Origin: Planctomycetota bacterium
GTDB taxonomy: Bacteria; Planctomycetota; Phycisphaerae; Phycisphaerales; UBA1924
Direction of reading: 5' to 3'
Assembly: GCA_020831805.1 (NCBI GenBank)
Contig: JAFIFX010000002.1
Span: 310,001-374,000, forward strand
Length of the DNA: 64,000 nucleotides
The stretch's first letter is position 1. Each line of letters opens with the position of its first letter. Shown here one piece after another: positions 19,154 through 28,511 of the stretch. The position numbers and the translations under genes are program-made. The notes under the pieces were generated by a model. It saw only the letters and a list, made by a program, of their open reading frames with translations, was not told the origin of the DNA and made no database searches.

Positions 19154-20529
19154 CCCTCACCCTCCCCCGCGAACAACGCCCGCGGCTCCACCACCACCGG
19201 CTTCGCTTCCGCCAGCTCCTTCCCGCTCCCCGCCCCCGCCGCCTCGAACCGCTTGAGCGTCGGCACCAGCCGCGAGTCAATCGATCCCACCAGCCGGTTG
19301 TACCGCTCCACGCTCTGCCGGATCGTGTCCCCCAGGTCCGCGGCGTGCTTGAACGCCACCGCCGCCCGGTCGTGCAGCTCCTTGCCCAGCGCCAGCAGTT
19401 CGTGCGCCTCCTCCGCCAGCCGGTGCTCGCGCCAGCCCACGGCCACCGCCCGCAGCAGGCCGATCAGCGTGCTCGGGCTGGCCAGGATCACCCCGTCCTG
19501 CGCCGCGCGGTCCAGCAGGTCGGCCCGGCGTGACAGCGCCGCGTCGATGAAGTGGTCCCCCGGCACGAACATCACCACGAACTCCGGCGAGCCCTCGAAC
19601 GCCGACCAGTACTTCTTGTCGGCCAGCTTCTTCGCCTGCTCGCCCACATGCTTGGCGAACCGCTCCAGGTGAACCTCCCGCTCCCCGTCGTCCGCGGCGT
19701 TCACCGCGTCCAGATACGCCGAGATGTTCGTCTTCGCGTCCACCGCGATCACCCGGCTGTTCGGGAGCGTGACGACCATGTCCGGCCGCTGCAGCCGCCC
19801 CTCGTCGTCGCGGCTGGACACCTGCTCCGTGAAGTCGCAGTAACTGGTCATCCCCGCCAGCTCGGCGACGCGGCGCAACTGGATCTCCCCGTACTGCCCC
19901 CGGATCTCCGGGCGCGACAACGCCCGCGCCAGCCGCGCCGTCTGCTCCTTCAACTGGTCCGCGCTCTCGCCCGACGCCTTGACCCGCTCGTCGAGCTGCG
20001 TCAGCCGCTCGCTGGTCTTCGCCAGCGTCTCGCCGATCGGCCGGACCATCGCCTCGACCGCCTGACGCCGCTGCTCGTGCTCCGCCTTCGACTTCTCGTC
20101 CGCGGCCCCCAGCCGGTCGCTGATGATCTTCGCCAGCACCTCCTGGTTCGCCCGCATCGTCTTGGACCCGATCGACTCGAACGCCTCCTTCATCCGCTCC
20201 CGGTCGGCCATCAGCTCCTGGCGGATCTTTTCAACGGCCTCCATTCGCTCGCGCAGGGTGGCTAACTCCTCCGATTGCTTCATCACCCTCCCGAGTGACT
20301 CCCGCTCGCGTTCCACCGCGACGCCCAGCTCCCCCCGCGCCCGCTCCAACTCCCGGCCGGCCGATTCCGTCTCGGCCTTCGCCCGCTCCGCCCCGCGCCG
20401 GGCCTCTTCTTCCGACGCCCCCAGCCGCTCGGCCCGGGCCCTGGCCGCGGCCCACCCGCGCCAGCACACCGCCAGCCCCACGCCCAGCCCCACAACCACC
20501 GCCAGAAGCACGCCGTGTATCCAGTCCAT
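19150..20529 (-). CDS. rmuC: DNA recombination protein RmuC
   Basis: RmuC-family proteins limit inversions at short repeats and contain a nuclease-like fold; the mechanism is not established. The 459-residue protein has an N-terminal membrane anchor (VLLAVVVGLGVGLAVCW), a long coiled coil of about 150 residues, and the conserved C-terminal domain with RGQYGEIQLRRVAELAGM, VAVDAKT-like RVIAVDAKTNISAYLDA and MFVPGDHFIDAA. The start at 20529 places the anchor at residues 6-23. No ribosome site was seen, but TACACT lies 6 bases upstream. It heads the operon with the zinc-ribbon and HExxH genes. Confidence 0.93.
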   Translation of the reverse strand: MDWIHGVLLAVVVGLGVGLAVCWRGWAAARARAERLGASEEEARRGAERAKAETESAGRELERARGELGVAVERERESLGRVMKQSEELATLRERMEAVEKIRQELMADRERMKEAFESIGSKTMRANQEVLAKIISDRLGAADEKSKAEHEQRRQAVEAMVRPIGETLAKTSERLTQLDERVKASGESADQLKEQTARLARALSRPEIRGQYGEIQLRRVAELAGMTSYCDFTEQVSSRDDEGRLQRPDMVVTLPNSRVIAVDAKTNISAYLDAVNAADDGEREVHLERFAKHVGEQAKKLADKKYWSAFEGSPEFVVMFVPGDHFIDAALSRRADLLDRAAQDGVILASPSTLIGLLRAVAVGWREHRLAEEAHELLALGKELHDRAAVAFKHAADLGDTIRQSVERYNRLVGSIDSRLVPTLKRFEAAGAGSGKELAEAKPVVVEPRALFAGEGEG

Positions 20530-20535
20530 GGCGAC

Positions 20536-20541
20536 AGTGTA
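20536..20541 (-). promoter_or_regulatory. -10 hexamer at leaderless distance (TACACT)
   Basis: On the minus strand TACACT lies 6 bases before the ATG of rmuC, with no Shine-Dalgarno sequence between. Confidence 0.45.
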
Positions 20542-20764
20542 CCCCCACCCGAACACAACACAACCTCTATACATCGCGGCGCCAGCCCCGCCCTCCCCCA
20601 CGCCGAACGCGTGCTCCAGCCTGCGGGCCGGAGCACGGCACCGCTGCCGCCCGCCCCTGCCACTTTGACACCCCCGCCCGCCCCCGCCCCCCATCCCGGC
20701 AGCACGCACCCCCCGAATTCCGCCCTGAACCCCGGGCTCCGGCCTTCCGACCCTTCTTCGGACC

Positions 20765-20778
20765 GGCACGCCGCTTGC
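20765..20778 (+). promoter_or_regulatory. Candidate sigma-54 promoter
   Basis: GGCACG, four bases, then TTGC gives the GG-N10-GC spacing of sigma-54 promoters (GG at 20765, GC at 20777). The predicted start near 20790 is only a few bases before the ATG at 20794, which has no ribosome site. The match could be chance in GC-rich DNA. Confidence 0.3.
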
Positions 20779-20793
20779 CACTCTCTTGGCACG

Positions 20794-21342
20794 ATGTTCT
20801 CCCTGCGTCGCCATCCCGCCTCATCAGACCCCGCCGCCCGCGGCAACGGGATCCCCGCGCAGCCCATCCCCGACCCCACCCACCCCGGCTCGGCCCACCG
20901 CCTGAACCTGCTCCTGTCCACCGGCGCCTGGCAGCCTGACCCCTGGGTCCAGCGCCTCCCGGTGATGCTTGACCCCATCGGCGTCCGCTCCCACATCGCC
21001 GCCTCGGCCCGCTCGGCCGAGCGGGTCATCCAGGCCACCCCCATCCACATCGCCATCGTCGACCTGGCCCTGCCCTTCGACGAGGACGACGACCGCGCCG
21101 ACGAGGCCGGCGTCCAGCTCCTCGAGCTGCTCGCCCGCATGCCCGTCCCCCCGCCCACGGTCGTCATCAAGCGTCGGCGCTCCCTCCGCGACGACCGGCG
21201 CGAGATCGCCGCCGCCCTCCGCGCCGGGGCCTTCGCCGTCGTCGACCGGCCCAACGCCCAGACCGAACTCGAATCCCTGCTCGAGGTGCTGCGTCGGTGC
21301 CTCGCCCGCCACTACGCCGGCCGCTGGCCCGGCCCGGCATAA
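20794..21342 (+). CDS. Response-regulator receiver-like protein
   Basis: A 182-residue protein whose residues 40-170 follow the alternation of a receiver domain: VMLDPIGVRSHIAASARSAE, the strand IHIAIVDLALP carrying the candidate phosphoacceptor Asp, a helix (VQLLELLARMP), then VVIKRR where the conserved Lys would be, and a final helix. The early acidic pair of typical receivers is not seen, so phosphorylation is uncertain. No output domain is attached. It lies 95 bases upstream of groES on the same strand. The start is weakly supported because no Shine-Dalgarno sequence is present. Confidence 0.55.
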   Translation: MFSLRRHPASSDPAARGNGIPAQPIPDPTHPGSAHRLNLLLSTGAWQPDPWVQRLPVMLDPIGVRSHIAASARSAERVIQATPIHIAIVDLALPFDEDDDRADEAGVQLLELLARMPVPPPTVVIKRRRSLRDDRREIAAALRAGAFAVVDRPNAQTELESLLEVLRRCLARHYAGRWPGPA

Positions 21343-21437
21343 CGAACCACGAGCCCCCGGGCTCCGTCGTCCCGAACCCATCCGGCCACCCCGGCCGGAC
21401 CAGAACCAGGTTTTTTCAAGAAAGAGGAGTCGAAACC

Positions 21438-21752
21438 ATGGCCACGAAGACCAAGAAGAAAGTCAACCTCCGTCCCCTCCACGACAAGCTCATCGTCGAG
21501 CGTGACGAGCCCACCGCCCAGACCGCGGCCGGCATCTACCTCCCCGAGTCGACCAAGGAAAAGCCCACCACCGCCACCGTCCTGGCGGTCGGCGACGGCA
21601 CCCTCAACGACAAGACCGGCGAGCGCATCCCCCTCGATGTCAAGATCGGCGACCGCATCATCCTCAGCAAGTGGGGCGGCACCGAGATCAAGCTCGACGG
21701 CGAGGAGTACCTGATCATCAACGCGAGCGATGTTCTGGCCATCGTGGACTAA
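21438..21752 (+). CDS. groES: Co-chaperonin GroES
   Basis: GroES caps the GroEL folding chamber. The 104-residue protein has NLRPLHDKLIVERDE at the N-terminus, the mobile-loop region TAAGIYLPEST, and the C-terminal GEEYLIINASDVLAIVD. It is a few residues longer than usual because of a lysine-rich start. AGAGGAG lies about 9 bases before the ATG. A GC-rich hairpin (21382-21398) and a T6 run (21411-21416) sit in its leader. No CIRCE element was found, so heat control by HrcA is unlikely. Confidence 0.96.
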   Translation: MATKTKKKVNLRPLHDKLIVERDEPTAQTAAGIYLPESTKEKPTTATVLAVGDGTLNDKTGERIPLDVKIGDRIILSKWGGTEIKLDGEEYLIINASDVLAIVD

Positions 21753-21762
21753 GAAGCCACTT

Positions 21763-21822
21763 GGGACTGGCCACTTGGGACCAGGGAACGGATTTCTTCC
21801 CTCGTGGTCAGTGGCCAGTCCC
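21763..21822. repeat. Long imperfect inverted repeat between groES and the 72-residue gene
   Basis: A 13-base arm at 21763-21775 (GGGACTGGCCACT) pairs with 21810-21822, and the inner part continues with mismatches. It would form a strong hairpin in the groES mRNA tail, perhaps reducing read-through or protecting the 3' end. Confidence 0.55.
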
Positions 21823-21835
21823 CAACCCCCTCCTC

Positions 21836-22054
21836 ATGAACCAAGACCAACTCCGCCAAGCCCTCAAAGAACTCAACGGCGAGCGCGATGCGCACTTCGC
21901 CCTCGCCGGCATGCACGAGAGCGGCTCGGTCCTCACCATCCACAAGGCCATGCTCATCCCCGAGGAAACCGACCACCTGGTCAAACTCACCGACGGAAAG
22001 AGCGTGTTCATCCTCGAAGCCGAACGGATCGCCTACATCCGCATCGGCCTCTGA
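21836..22054 (+). CDS. Small protein encoded between groES and groEL
   Basis: A 72-residue protein, MNQDQLRQALKELNGERDAH..., with a helix followed by a small beta-rich part (SGSVLTIHKAMLIPEETDHL, then KSVFILEAERIAYIRIG). No membrane segment or cysteine is present. I do not recognise the family. Its place between groES and groEL suggests co-transcription, but strong secondary structures flank it on both sides. The ribosome site is poor (CCTCCTC lies upstream rather than GGAGG). Codon use is that of a genuine gene. Confidence 0.6.
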   Translation: MNQDQLRQALKELNGERDAHFALAGMHESGSVLTIHKAMLIPEETDHLVKLTDGKSVFILEAERIAYIRIGL

Positions 22055-22061
22055 AAAGTGG

Positions 22062-22113
22062 GACGGGCTTCCAGCCCGTCAGAAAACAAGCCGCGACCGG
22101 AAGGAAGCGGCCC
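22062..22113. repeat. REP-like element behind the 72-residue gene
   Basis: A hairpin GACGGGCT/AGCCCGTC (22062-22069 with 22073-22080) is followed by a 29-base element (22085-22113) of the form AACAAGCCGCGnCCGGnAGG then AAGCGGCCC. A close copy of the second part, differing at a few positions, lies at 25175-25203. Confidence 0.6.
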
Positions 22114-22161
22114 AGAAACCCCGGCGGGCCCCAAACCCGCCCACACCAACCAAGTCCGGCC

Positions 22162-23840
<1,679 letters not shown>

Positions 23841-23846
23841 GTTCCG

Positions 23847-23876
23847 CACGCGAACGGTCGGAAGACCGTTCGCGTG
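23847..23876 (+). terminator. Hairpin behind groEL
   Basis: A perfect 13-base stem (23847-23859 with 23864-23876) with loop GGAA begins six bases after the groEL stop. It is followed by ATTATAG rather than a pure T-run, so termination efficiency is uncertain. Confidence 0.6.
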
Positions 23877-23883
23877 ATTATAG

Positions 23884-24948
23884 ATGTTACGAGAATTTGC
23901 AAATGACTGGGCATTTTTCTCGAAGTCGCTGATTCAGATCTTGATTCAGCGAGGCCATTCTGCCGAAGCAGAGCTTTTAAAATCCAGTAGTATAAGAGTT
24001 GAAGAAACCGATTGGGACAATTGGAATGGTGGGATGCCTGTCTACACCGTTTTTGTAGAGGTGACGATTCAGAAATTCGCTGAACTACAGCACGACCTAA
24101 ATACAATAGAGTCTCTTTTATCGGATGCTTCACTGTTGCTCAAAAGACTATATTCACCACACGTTGTTAACTTTTCTATAATTCCATCTTCAGCTGCAAG
24201 CGGAGATATAAAGGTGCTGAAAGAGTTGATCGGGCAGCAGAAGCATTTGATGATTTCGGTATCGACTGGTGGTCCAAAAATCGAGGCTGTCCAAGCGGAG
24301 TATGCACAGCGCAGAAGCCGTATTGCAGAGCTTCTGCGTGATTTCGGTTTGGATGATCCGAATCCATTCTCTGATCTTTGGCAGTGGTACGCAAAGTGGA
24401 GTACTGACATACCGAAATGGGCACCTCGAAGAAAGTACATCGCCGATCTGTACCAGCCGCTACTTGACGCACTAGATAGTCTTGAAAATAGCGATATTTC
24501 TTTGCCGCCAGCAACAGGGTGGGAGCGAGTAGATCGTATACTAGCTCCGATGCCGGCCATGATAGCGCAGGGGCGGAATGAAGAGGATTTTCAGGCAGTA
24601 GGTCACAAGTGCCGAGAAGCTATTATCAGTGCGGCCCAGTATGTTTATCAAAATTCTATGGCGATTCATTTAGAAACTACTCCAAGTTCGACTGATTCTA
24701 AGCGAATGCTTGATGCATTCTTGACCGATAGCTTGCCTGGTGAATCTAGAAAACTTTCTCGTAGAATATGTAATTCTGCAGTTGATCTGGCCAATGAATT
24801 GACTCATCGTCGATCTGCTACTCAGTTTGATGCGAAGCTATGCTATGAGTCTACGAAGTCTGTTGTGGCATTAGTCCATTGTGTGCATGCCAATTGCCAA
24901 AAGAAGGTTGGTGATCCGGCTATGGACTACGATGATATTCCGTTCTGA
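23884..24948 (+). CDS. AT-rich protein of unknown function, probably acquired
   Basis: A 354-residue protein encoded by DNA of about 40% G+C in sampled lines, against roughly two-thirds in the neighbours. A TAG stop lies directly before the first ATG, and there is no ribosome site. The N-terminal half is mixed alpha/beta and the C-terminal 120 residues are helical (CREAIISAAQYVYQ, then SAVDLANELTHRRSATQF). The latter reminds me of a C-terminal region seen in uncharacterised proteins of genomic islands, possibly HEPN-like; I cannot confirm that without a search. No membrane segment or signal peptide is present. Composition and the isolated position behind groEL suggest horizontal transfer; a defence role is only a hypothesis. 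Confidence 0.65.
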   Translation: MLREFANDWAFFSKSLIQILIQRGHSAEAELLKSSSIRVEETDWDNWNGGMPVYTVFVEVTIQKFAELQHDLNTIESLLSDASLLLKRLYSPHVVNFSIIPSSAASGDIKVLKELIGQQKHLMISVSTGGPKIEAVQAEYAQRRSRIAELLRDFGLDDPNPFSDLWQWYAKWSTDIPKWAPRRKYIADLYQPLLDALDSLENSDISLPPATGWERVDRILAPMPAMIAQGRNEEDFQAVGHKCREAIISAAQYVYQNSMAIHLETTPSSTDSKRMLDAFLTDSLPGESRKLSRRICNSAVDLANELTHRRSATQFDAKLCYESTKSVVALVHCVHANCQKKVGDPAMDYDDIPF

Positions 24949-25174
24949 GAATCTACGGAAATTGTTGTCTGTAGATGGCGCGGCACTCTGCGCGATTACT
25001 CCGCTCGCCTGAAAGCTAAGCCTCCCACCTCCCAACGATCCGGATCGCGCGTCCTCCCCCGAGCCGCCCCATGCCCACCATCATCCGGCACATCCCCACC
25101 GGCAACGACTCCGTCCTGATCGGCGCCGGCGACGGCGTCTGGGCCACCGCACGCCCCAGCCGCGCCCCCCTCTG

Positions 25175-25203
25175 AACAAGCCGCGCCCGGCAGGAAGCGG
25201 CCC
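25175..25203. repeat. REP-like element, second copy
   Basis: Nearly the same 29 bases as at 22085-22113, with an imperfect GCCGC/GCGGC stem. It overlaps the end of a short open frame in the same way the first copy follows a stop codon. Confidence 0.55.
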
Positions 25204-25309
25204 CCCGACGCCGCGCCTCCAGCCCAAGCCCAGGCCAAAGAGCAAAACCCAACCCCCCCCGACCCCCCAACCCCACCGCCCCCCTCACCGACATTCCGCG
25301 CTCCAAAAA

Positions 25310-25497
25310 GAAGCCCCGAACGCCAGTGAGCGGGCAGGCCGCGCGGCGGTCCCGGCGCCACCCGAACCCCGGCGTTCCTTCGTGCCCGGCGACGCAGAAA
25401 TGCACAACCCATCGCGTGACGCCACCGCCCCCGTCATTGACATTCCGGGCTCCAAAAAAAGCCCCGAACGCAAGTGAGCGGGCGGGCCAAGCCACGA
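25310..25497. repeat. Composite repeat, copy 1
   Basis: About 187 bases bounded by two copies of a 50-base unit (25291-25340 and 25440-25489, containing AAGCCCCGAACGCCAGTGAG). The middle part contains GGCGTTCCTTCG and GTGACGCCACCGCCCCCGTC. A second copy of the whole lies at 27063-27252. Read on the minus strand each unit is a short GC-rich stem followed by a T-run. Confidence 0.75.
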
Positions 25498-25524
25498 TCA
25501 CTACGACACCGAACACCGCACCAT

Positions 25525-25570
25525 CCCCTCTCCGCAAGAGGGGATGCGGGGGATCCCTCCCCCGCATCCG
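25525..25570. repeat. Double-hairpin repeat, copy 1
   Basis: Two adjacent hairpins: CCCCTCT/AGAGGGG (25525-25543) and GATGCGGGGG with CCCCCGCATC (25543-25552 with 25559-25568), ending CCGCG. It lies directly behind the EEP-family gene; related copies occur at 26526 and 27529. Confidence 0.7.
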
Positions 25571-25581
25571 CGATTTGACCC

Positions 25582-26421
25582 TCACCCTTTGAACGCGAAA
25601 TCCACCACCAACCCCGCATGATCGCTCAAACCTAAGTCGAGCGCTTCCAAATCGTATTGGGCCGACTTGGCCGCCAACGGTCCGCTCGCAAACACATGGT
25701 CGAACCGTTTGAGCCAGACCTTGCCATGACGGCGTTGGCGAAAACTGTGGTCCGGGCCGAGTCCATCTGTGGCCGGGTGGATCGCGCGGTACGCATCGAA
25801 CCATCCATGCTCGCGAAGATTGACCATCACGGAAGTTTCCGCGGCCAACTGTCGACGCATTCTGTCCGACCGCCGGGCCACAATCTCTCCGTCTTTCGTC
25901 CGCCGTCCGCCCCAACCCATGACACTGCCGTCCGGGCGTTCGTCCTGGGGGGAGTTGAAGTCACCGCAGAGCACCCGAGCATGCCCGGAAGGCCGACCAA
26001 GCCCGTTCGCGATGCCTTCAAAGGTTTCAATCTTGGTGAAGGTGCCCTGCTGATTGTCCCTCGAGCCCGCCGGTAGATGCACGGTGTGAACTTCAAGCGG
26101 ACCGGTGGGCGCATCCACAGCGCATGTCAACGTGCGTTCCGGCCACGGAACCGGGAGGGCCTTGTCACCCGAAGTCACCGGCCAGCGGCTTGCGACCAGC
26201 ACACCGTATCGGCGGCGTTTGTTGCCGTCCTTTCCGTGTACTCCACCGACCGAATCGAGCACGTGATAGCCGACTTGCTTGAACCAGTCTCGCCACCCCT
26301 CCACGGTCGATCGGTTCACCTCCTGAAGGCAGACCACATCCGGCGAGAAAAACCCGACCCGCTCCGCCTGTTCAACCTGACGGCGGGTCCGGACATTGAC
26401 ATTCCAGGTCATGATCCGCAT
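25582..26421 (-). CDS. Endonuclease/exonuclease/phosphatase family protein
   Basis: A 279-residue protein of the EEP superfamily, metal-dependent enzymes that cut phosphodiester or phosphate bonds of nucleic acids, lipids or nucleotides; the substrate cannot be told. The core motifs are in order: MRIMTWNVNV with the metal-binding Asn, VCLQEVN with the catalytic Glu, HTVHLPAG, LCGDFNSP and the final LSDHAGLVVDF. No signal peptide is visible from this start. A GTG GGGG stretch precedes the ATG; another in-frame ATG lies 9 bases earlier. It is a single gene bordered by hairpin repeats on both sides. Confidence 0.88.
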   Translation of the reverse strand: MRIMTWNVNVRTRRQVEQAERVGFFSPDVVCLQEVNRSTVEGWRDWFKQVGYHVLDSVGGVHGKDGNKRRRYGVLVASRWPVTSGDKALPVPWPERTLTCAVDAPTGPLEVHTVHLPAGSRDNQQGTFTKIETFEGIANGLGRPSGHARVLCGDFNSPQDERPDGSVMGWGGRRTKDGEIVARRSDRMRRQLAAETSVMVNLREHGWFDAYRAIHPATDGLGPDHSFRQRRHGKVWLKRFDHVFASGPLAAKSAQYDLEALDLGLSDHAGLVVDFAFKG

Positions 26422-26525
26422 CCCCCACATTATGGTGTGCACCGGCCAAGCACAAACAAAGGACAGCAAGTTAGCACTTTGTTCACCGAGGCCGGATGCT
26501 GAAGTGGGGCTCCGGCAAGCAGGGC

Positions 26526-26555
26526 ATGCGGGGGGACCCCTCCCCCGCATCCGCG
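26526..26555. repeat. Hairpin repeat, copy 2
   Basis: ATGCGGGGG (26526-26534) pairs with CCCCCGCAT (26542-26550), followed by CCGCG as in the other copies. It lies between the EEP and DUF2200 genes. Confidence 0.65.
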
Positions 26556-26583
26556 CCGCACGACCGATCCGCACGCCCGCCGC

Positions 26584-26952
26584 CTACCCATCCCTCAAAA
26601 TCTTCCCCATCTTCTTCCCCTTCGCCAGCTCGTCCACCAGCTTGTCGAGGTACCGAACCTTCCGCGTCAGCGGGTTCTCGATGTCCTCGACGCGGTAGCC
26701 GCAGATGACGCCCTTGATCTGTTCCGCGTTCGGGTTGAGCCTGGCCTTCTTGAAAAAAGCCTCAAAGGTGGACTCGTCGTCGATGTGCTTGCGGATCTGC
26801 GCATCGCTGAACCCGGTCAGCCACCGGATCACCTCCAGCAGCTCCGCCTCCGTCCGCCCCTTCTTCTCGACCTTCGCCACATAGTGGGGGTACACCGACG
26901 AAAAGGTCATCGTCGCCATCCGCTCGTCATGTTCCGGTGTCGTCGTCGCCAT
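26584..26952 (-). CDS. DUF2200 family protein
   Basis: A 122-residue cytoplasmic protein with the DUF2200 pattern [47 protein letters not shown] and [20 protein letters not shown]. The function of the family is unknown. It normally begins close to MTFSSVYP; here a start 14 residues earlier (26952) is chosen because GGAGG stands 8 bases upstream. It lies within the repeat-rich accessory stretch, on the same strand as the genes on either side but separated from them by repeats. Confidence 0.88.
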   Translation of the reverse strand: MATTTPEHDERMATMTFSSVYPHYVAKVEKKGRTEAELLEVIRWLTGFSDAQIRKHIDDESTFEAFFKKARLNPNAEQIKGVICGYRVEDIENPLTRKVRYLDKLVDELAKGKKMGKILRDG

Positions 26953-27062
26953 CAGGCAGCCTCCATCAAGCCATTGGCCTCCCTCCCCCCGTTCATGATA
27001 CAACCCGGCCACCGCACGAGGCCCGCCGCCCCCCGTCCCCGACGGGCCGGGCTTGCTGAAGG

Positions 27063-27252
27063 AAGCCCCGAACGCCAGTGAGCGGGCAGGGCGCGCGGGT
27101 GATCCGGGGCCACCCGAAGCTCGGCGTTCCTTCGGATGCCGCGATGGGAGAAACGGGTTCGCGTGAAGCGTGACGCCACCGCCCCCGTCACTCACATTCC
27201 GGGCTCCAAAAAGAAGCCCCGAACGCCAGTGAGCGGGCGGGCCAAGCCACGA
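27063..27252. repeat. Composite repeat, copy 2
   Basis: About 190 bases with the same order of parts as 25310-25497: the short unit (27063-27090), GGCGTTCCTTCG, GTGACGCCACCGCCCCCGTC, then the unit again (27194-27252). The two copies are about 1.75 kb apart and in the same orientation. Confidence 0.75.
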
Positions 27253-27277
27253 CCGCCACGCCGCCACCGCCCGCCGC

Positions 27278-27454
27278 TCAAATCCTCGGCGGCTTCCCGC
27301 GCACCAGCCCGAACAGCAGCGACACCACGAACAGGATCAGGAACAGCACGAACAGAATCTTCGCGATATCCGTCGCCCCCTGCGCGATGTTACCGAACCC
27401 GAAGATGGCGGCCACAATCGCCACGATAAAGAAAATCACAGCCCAACGAAGCAT
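27278..27454 (-). CDS. DUF1328 small membrane protein (YtjA-like)
   Basis: A 58-residue protein with two hydrophobic segments: [20 protein letters not shown], then [20 protein letters not shown] continuing to [11 protein letters not shown]. That is the complete DUF1328/YtjA pattern. The function is unknown; such proteins are often stress-induced. The start at 27454 matches the family exactly even though the ribosome site is weak; the frame extends upstream without similarity. Confidence 0.9.
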   Translation of the reverse strand: MLRWAVIFFIVAIVAAIFGFGNIAQGATDIAKILFVLFLILFVVSLLFGLVRGKPPRI

Positions 27455-27528
27455 CAGACACGCCCTTTCAGAGCAAAACGCCCGCACGCCGGACCCACCA
27501 CAGCATACCACCAACACCCGCCCCGTCC

Positions 27529-27575
27529 CCATCTCCGAAAGTGGGGGTGCGGGGGACCCATCCCCCGCATCCGCG
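27529..27575. repeat. Double-hairpin repeat, copy 3
   Basis: CCCCATCTCCGAAAGTGGGG forms the first hairpin, and TGCGGGGG (27548-27555) pairs with CCCCCGCA (27562-27569), followed by TCCGCG. It is the same design as copy 1. Confidence 0.65.
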
Positions 27576-27643
27576 AACATCGTGTCCATTCCTCGCCCGC
27601 CTCACACTGAATCCCATCACGCCCCCCTCCCCCGCCGGCGTGG

Positions 27644-27649
27644 TACGCT
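27644..27649 (+). promoter_or_regulatory. -10 hexamer at leaderless distance (TACGCT)
   Basis: TACGCT, preceded by TGG (extended -10-like), lies 6 bases before the ATG at 27656 with no Shine-Dalgarno sequence. Confidence 0.45.
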
Positions 27650-27655
27650 CCCCTC

Positions 27656-28126
27656 ATGCCCGCCATCACCGTCACCGAGACCATCGCCGTCCCCCAGGCC
27701 CGCGTCTTCGCCGCCGCCGCCGACATCCCGGGCGCCGCCGGCTGGATCAGGGGCATCGAGCAGATCGAGGTGCTCACCCCCGCCCCCGACGCCCCGGACA
27801 ACCTCGGCCCCGTCGGCCGCGGCTTCGTCTGGCGCGAGACCCGCACCTTCATGGGCAAGCAGGCCGAAGAGACCATGACCATCACCGCGTGGTCCCCCCC
27901 GCACCACTACGCCGCCGAGGCCCGCTCCCACGGCAGCCACTACCTGACCACCCTCTCCTTCCACACCGAAGCCCCCAACACCACCCGCGTCACCGCCACC
28001 TTCCGCGGCACCCCCGAAACCTTCACGGCCAAGGTGTTCTGGACGCTCTGCTTTTTCATGAAGAAAACCGTCGCCAAGTGCCTCCGCGAAGACCTGGCCG
28101 ACCTCAAGACGCACTGCGAATCCTGA
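27656..28126 (+). CDS. SRPBCC family protein
   Basis: A 156-residue START-like protein: ITVTETIAVPQARVFAAAAD is the typical first strand and helix, followed by WIRGIEQIEVLT, a central strand region with VGRGFVWRETRTFMGK, and a long C-terminal helix with KTVAKCLREDLADLK. It probably binds a hydrophobic ligand; nothing indicates which. The start has no ribosome site but a TACGCT hexamer at leaderless distance. It is a single gene with a hairpin (28174-28196) behind it. Confidence 0.85.
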   Translation: MPAITVTETIAVPQARVFAAAADIPGAAGWIRGIEQIEVLTPAPDAPDNLGPVGRGFVWRETRTFMGKQAEETMTITAWSPPHHYAAEARSHGSHYLTTLSFHTEAPNTTRVTATFRGTPETFTAKVFWTLCFFMKKTVAKCLREDLADLKTHCES

Positions 28127-28511
28127 CCCCGGCCAATCCACCGCCCCCGGCCCACGCGCCACCCAAAAACAGAGCGGGCCTCGTCCTGAGGCCCGCATCC
28201 CTCGCTCCTCCCTCCCCCCGACGCGTTCACTCCCCCCGAGCCGCGACAGACCTCCAGACTACCACAGCCCCGTCCCAACGCAAGCCCAAAACCGAACCAG
28301 CCCCTCGCACGCGCATCCCCGGATCAGGCCCCGTCGGCCGGGCATATGAAAAGAGCGGTCCAGGGCACTTGGCCCCGAACCGCCCTGAGGGAACACCAGA
28401 TCACGAAAATACTTTCCTGATCCAGTTCTGTCGCACGGCATCTTCACGCCATGCCATTGAACAGTATCAGTCCAAAACACAGAGTCAAGCGAAAGGACTT
28501 TCCTTTTCCGG
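28127..28511. other. Intergenic stretch with one hairpin
   Basis: No supported gene. A hairpin GCGGGCCTC/GAGGCCCGC (28174-28182 with 28188-28196) is preceded by A-runs, so it could terminate in either direction. Bases 28395-28500 are AT-richer, with no feature I can name. Confidence 0.5.

Larger units (their letters stand above)
24949..25581. other. Gene-free repeat-rich stretch
   Basis: No supported gene lies here. It holds the second REP-like copy (25175-25203), one composite repeat (25310-25497) and a double hairpin (25525-25568). A 34-codon frame at 25071-25175 has no ribosome site and is not called. Confidence 0.7.

Noticed and set aside
21343-21437. CIRCE heat-shock element before groES
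   Set aside because: The TTAGCACTC inverted repeat is not present.
25071-25175. A 34-codon plus-strand frame beginning MPTIIRHIPTGNDS
   Set aside because: No ribosome site or family; it could be a gene remnant but nothing supports expression.
24996-25915. Minus-strand open frames in the repeat-rich stretch
   Set aside because: They run through the composite repeats and into the EEP gene in the wrong frame; no ribosome sites and no recognisable protein.
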